A stretch of DNA of 7,080 nt from an uncultured Dialister sp. (GTDB taxonomy: Bacteria; Bacillota; Negativicutes; Veillonellales; Dialisteraceae), in contig NZ_UPZP01000110.1 of the NCBI RefSeq assembly GCF_900538805.1, positions 1 to 7,080 of the forward strand, in the 5' to 3' direction. The notes beneath the pieces are model-generated. The model saw only the letters and a program-made list of their open reading frames with translations. It did no database searches and was not told where the DNA came from. A program made the position numbers and the translations under genes. Numbering within the stretch: the first letter of the stretch is position 1; each line of letters starts with the position of its first letter. Positions 5,861-7,080 of the stretch are shown here, in pieces.

Positions 5861-6484
5861 ATGGAAAAAGTCAATCATGCTCCTCAGGAAAATCACGTGT
5901 TTTTAAGTATTCGCCAGCTTACGGTGTCCGGCCTTCTGGCAGGGATTACCATTTTCCTGGGGCTCACAGGATATGGGTTCATTCCCCTCATTGTCATGAA
6001 TGCCACCATCCTTCATATTCCCACCATTATCGGTGCACTGGTGGCAGGACCTAAGGTAGGGGCGCTGGTGGGATTCCTTTTCGGACTTTTCTCCTTCATT
6101 CAGTCCCTTCGGGCGCCAAGCCTGCTCCTGCAGTTTGCCCTGCAGTACAATCCTTTCTACGATGCCTTCATCTGCATCGTACCAAGAATCTGCATCGGCC
6201 TCTTTGCATGGTTCGTTTACAAGCATATGCCCGGCCGTGAAGGCCTTCGTGTAGGCGCAGCAGCCATTGGCGGTGCCCTCTGCAATACGGTGCTCTTCCT
6301 GGGCTCCTTCTTCCTTCTGGTAGGTGCTCCCTATGCAGTATCCAAGGGCATTTCCGTGGAAGCCGTCGGCGCCACCATTATGGGTATCGTTGGCATGAAC
6401 GGCGTGCCGGAAGCCATCGTTTCCGCCGTCATCATTGTGCCGGTGGTGACCATGCTGAAGAAGTCCGGCTGGAAGCTGAAATAA
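5861..6484 (+). CDS. ECF transporter S component, PanT/FolT-like
   Basis: A 207-residue membrane protein, the substrate-binding subunit of an energy-coupling-factor vitamin importer. It needs a shared EcfA/EcfA'/EcfT module, which must be encoded elsewhere since none is in this window. The start is ATG 5861 with CGGAGG 7 nt upstream. About six helices follow a short polar N-terminus. Family-like features are the small-residue first helix (SGLLAGITIFLGL, about 23-35) that would contact EcfT, HIPTIIGALVAGPKVGALVG (52-71), VPRICIGL (107-114) and NGVPEA (180-185). The pattern fits the ECF S-component group annotated for pantothenate or folate. The substrate cannot be fixed from sequence, so no symbol is given. 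The structured leader suggests control by ligand or stress. Confidence 0.82.
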   Translation: MEKVNHAPQENHVFLSIRQLTVSGLLAGITIFLGLTGYGFIPLIVMNATILHIPTIIGALVAGPKVGALVGFLFGLFSFIQSLRAPSLLLQFALQYNPFYDAFICIVPRICIGLFAWFVYKHMPGREGLRVGAAAIGGALCNTVLFLGSFFLLVGAPYAVSKGISVEAVGATIMGIVGMNGVPEAIVSAVIIVPVVTMLKKSGWKLK

Positions 6485-6493
6485 AATGAAATG

Positions 6494-6526
6494 AAAAACT
6501 GCGGGCGGTCTGCCTGCAGTTTTTTT
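6494..6526 (+). terminator. Intrinsic terminator after the ECF S-component gene
   Basis: The core 8-bp stem runs CTGCGGGC (6499-6506) with GCCTGCAG (6512-6519), including one G-U pair, around the 5-nt loop GGTCT. It is extended by A residues (6494-6498) pairing with the T tract (6520-6526). It begins 9 nt after the stop codon. Its T tract ends 12 nt before the start codon of the next gene. Confidence 0.9.
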
Positions 6527-6538
6527 ATGGAGACAGGT

Positions 6539-6988
6539 ATGGAAATATTCATTGACGGCGACGGCTGTCCGGTGATTGAAGAAACGGAAAGGGCGGCTGC
6601 CCTCTATGGTCTCAAGGTTATTATTTTCTGTGATACGAGCCACTTGATTCATTCAGAAAAAAGCCGGGTCATGGTGGTGGACAAGGGCAGGGATGCGGCG
6701 GACTGGGCCATCATTTCCGCTGCACACCCGGGGGACGTGGTGATTACCCAGGACTACGGTCTGGCGTCCCTGGTCCTTTCCAGGAGGGCCTATGCTTTTC
6801 ATCAGGACGGATGGCAGTATACCGAAGACAATATAGAGGGCCTTCTTCAGCAGCTCTATGAAGCAGGGAAAGCAAGACGCTCATCGAAGCATCACTGGAA
6901 AGGACCGGCGAAAAGGGAAAGAAAACAGAATAAAATCTTTTTTCAGTGTCTCTGCTATTTTCTGGCAGAGAGAATAAAGGACAAATAA
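6539..6988 (+). CDS. UPF0178 (YaiI/YqxD) PIN-like protein
   Basis: A 149-residue cytosolic protein, normal length for UPF0178. I chose ATG 6539 because GGAGA (6529-6533) sits just upstream and the family begins directly with the first beta strand. The frame extends back to ATG 6527 and ATG 6491, but those would place the terminator inside the gene. Conserved features: FIDGDGCPV (4-12) with acidic D6 and D8, GRDAAD (50-55), ITQDYGLA (69-76), QYTEDNI (93-99) and KGP (121-123). The acidic residues are arranged as in PIN-like nuclease folds, so an RNA-directed role is plausible, but no reaction is established for the family. It has no visible promoter of its own, and expression may depend on readthrough of the preceding terminator. 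A 7-bp dyad near its 3' end (6949-6971) lacks a T tract. Confidence 0.9.
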   Translation: MEIFIDGDGCPVIEETERAAALYGLKVIIFCDTSHLIHSEKSRVMVVDKGRDAADWAIISAAHPGDVVITQDYGLASLVLSRRAYAFHQDGWQYTEDNIEGLLQQLYEAGKARRSSKHHWKGPAKRERKQNKIFFQCLCYFLAERIKDK

Positions 6989-7006
6989 AAAACGATGCGG
7001 CACTAG

Positions 7007-7078
7007 GGAAGCGCTGATTAAATCGTTGTCTGCTTTTATTCTAGAATTTTTATGCAATGCGAGGAATGGGACGACGCG
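7007..7078 (-). repeat. Right copy of the 72-nt inverted repeat
   Basis: The reverse complement of this stretch aligns to 1-72 with 61 identities and no gaps. The strictly conserved block is 7007-7027, and the outer CGACGCG (7072-7078) is also conserved. It starts 18 nt after the UPF0178 gene stop, so it is intergenic. This copy contains a perfect palindrome ATTCTAGAAT that the left copy lacks. No transposase or other mobility gene is near it. Confidence 0.8.
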
Positions 7079-7080
7079 AA

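Noticed and set aside
6949..6971. Hairpin TCTCTGC/GCAGAGA near the end of the UPF0178 gene as a terminator
   Set aside because: It lies inside the coding sequence and is followed by an A-rich rather than a T-rich stretch.

Overview
The window reads as an ordinary chromosomal segment of a low-to-moderate GC Bacillota-type bacterium. Three things point there: strong purine-rich ribosome binding sites (AAGGAGGG, AGGAGG, GAGGTGAT), consensus sigma-70/sigma-A promoters (TTGACA/TATAAT, several with an extended -10), and U-tailed intrinsic terminators. The ECF-type S component and the protein style suggest a Negativicutes or Clostridia relative, possibly Dialister-like. That placement is an impression from reading the sequence and was not tested. 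Every gene recognised lies on the + strand, in short transcription units separated by visible promoters and terminators.

Layout: (1) A 72-nt repeat at 1-72 recurs inverted at 7007-7078, 61 of 72 positions identical without gaps, so the window is bracketed by two divergent copies of one repeat. (2) 241-1289: a small four-helix membrane protein of unknown function, translationally coupled to a DUF1638-family protein, with a probable terminator at 1372-1421. (3) 1451-1909: a tRNA operon with a consensus promoter, tRNA-Asp(GTC), tRNA-Phe(GAA), tRNA-Leu(GAG), tRNA-Leu(CAG) and a strong terminator. (4) 1991-3148: a 12-helix MFS exporter resembling fosmidomycin-resistance (Fsr) proteins. (5) 3225-4499: a DEAD-box RNA helicase with all the classical motifs and a lysine-rich tail, with its own extended -10 promoter and a GC-rich terminator. 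(6) 4532-4820: about 290 nt without a gene, carrying several stem-loops and short repeats. (7) 4850-5704: an unrecognised polytopic membrane protein. (8) 5712-6526: a consensus promoter, a structured leader of about 115 nt, an ECF transporter S component (pantothenate/folate-like group) and a terminator. (9) 6539-6988: a UPF0178 (YaiI/YqxD) protein whose ribosome binding site begins almost directly after that terminator.

The genes do not form one pathway. The window mixes translation (tRNAs), RNA metabolism (helicase, PIN-like UPF0178 protein) and transport (MFS, ECF S component). No phage, transposase, CRISPR or defence genes are visible. The best candidates for something undescribed are the structured leader of the ECF S-component gene, the terminal repeat family, and the structured gene-free stretch at 4532-4820. 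None shows a clear new system.
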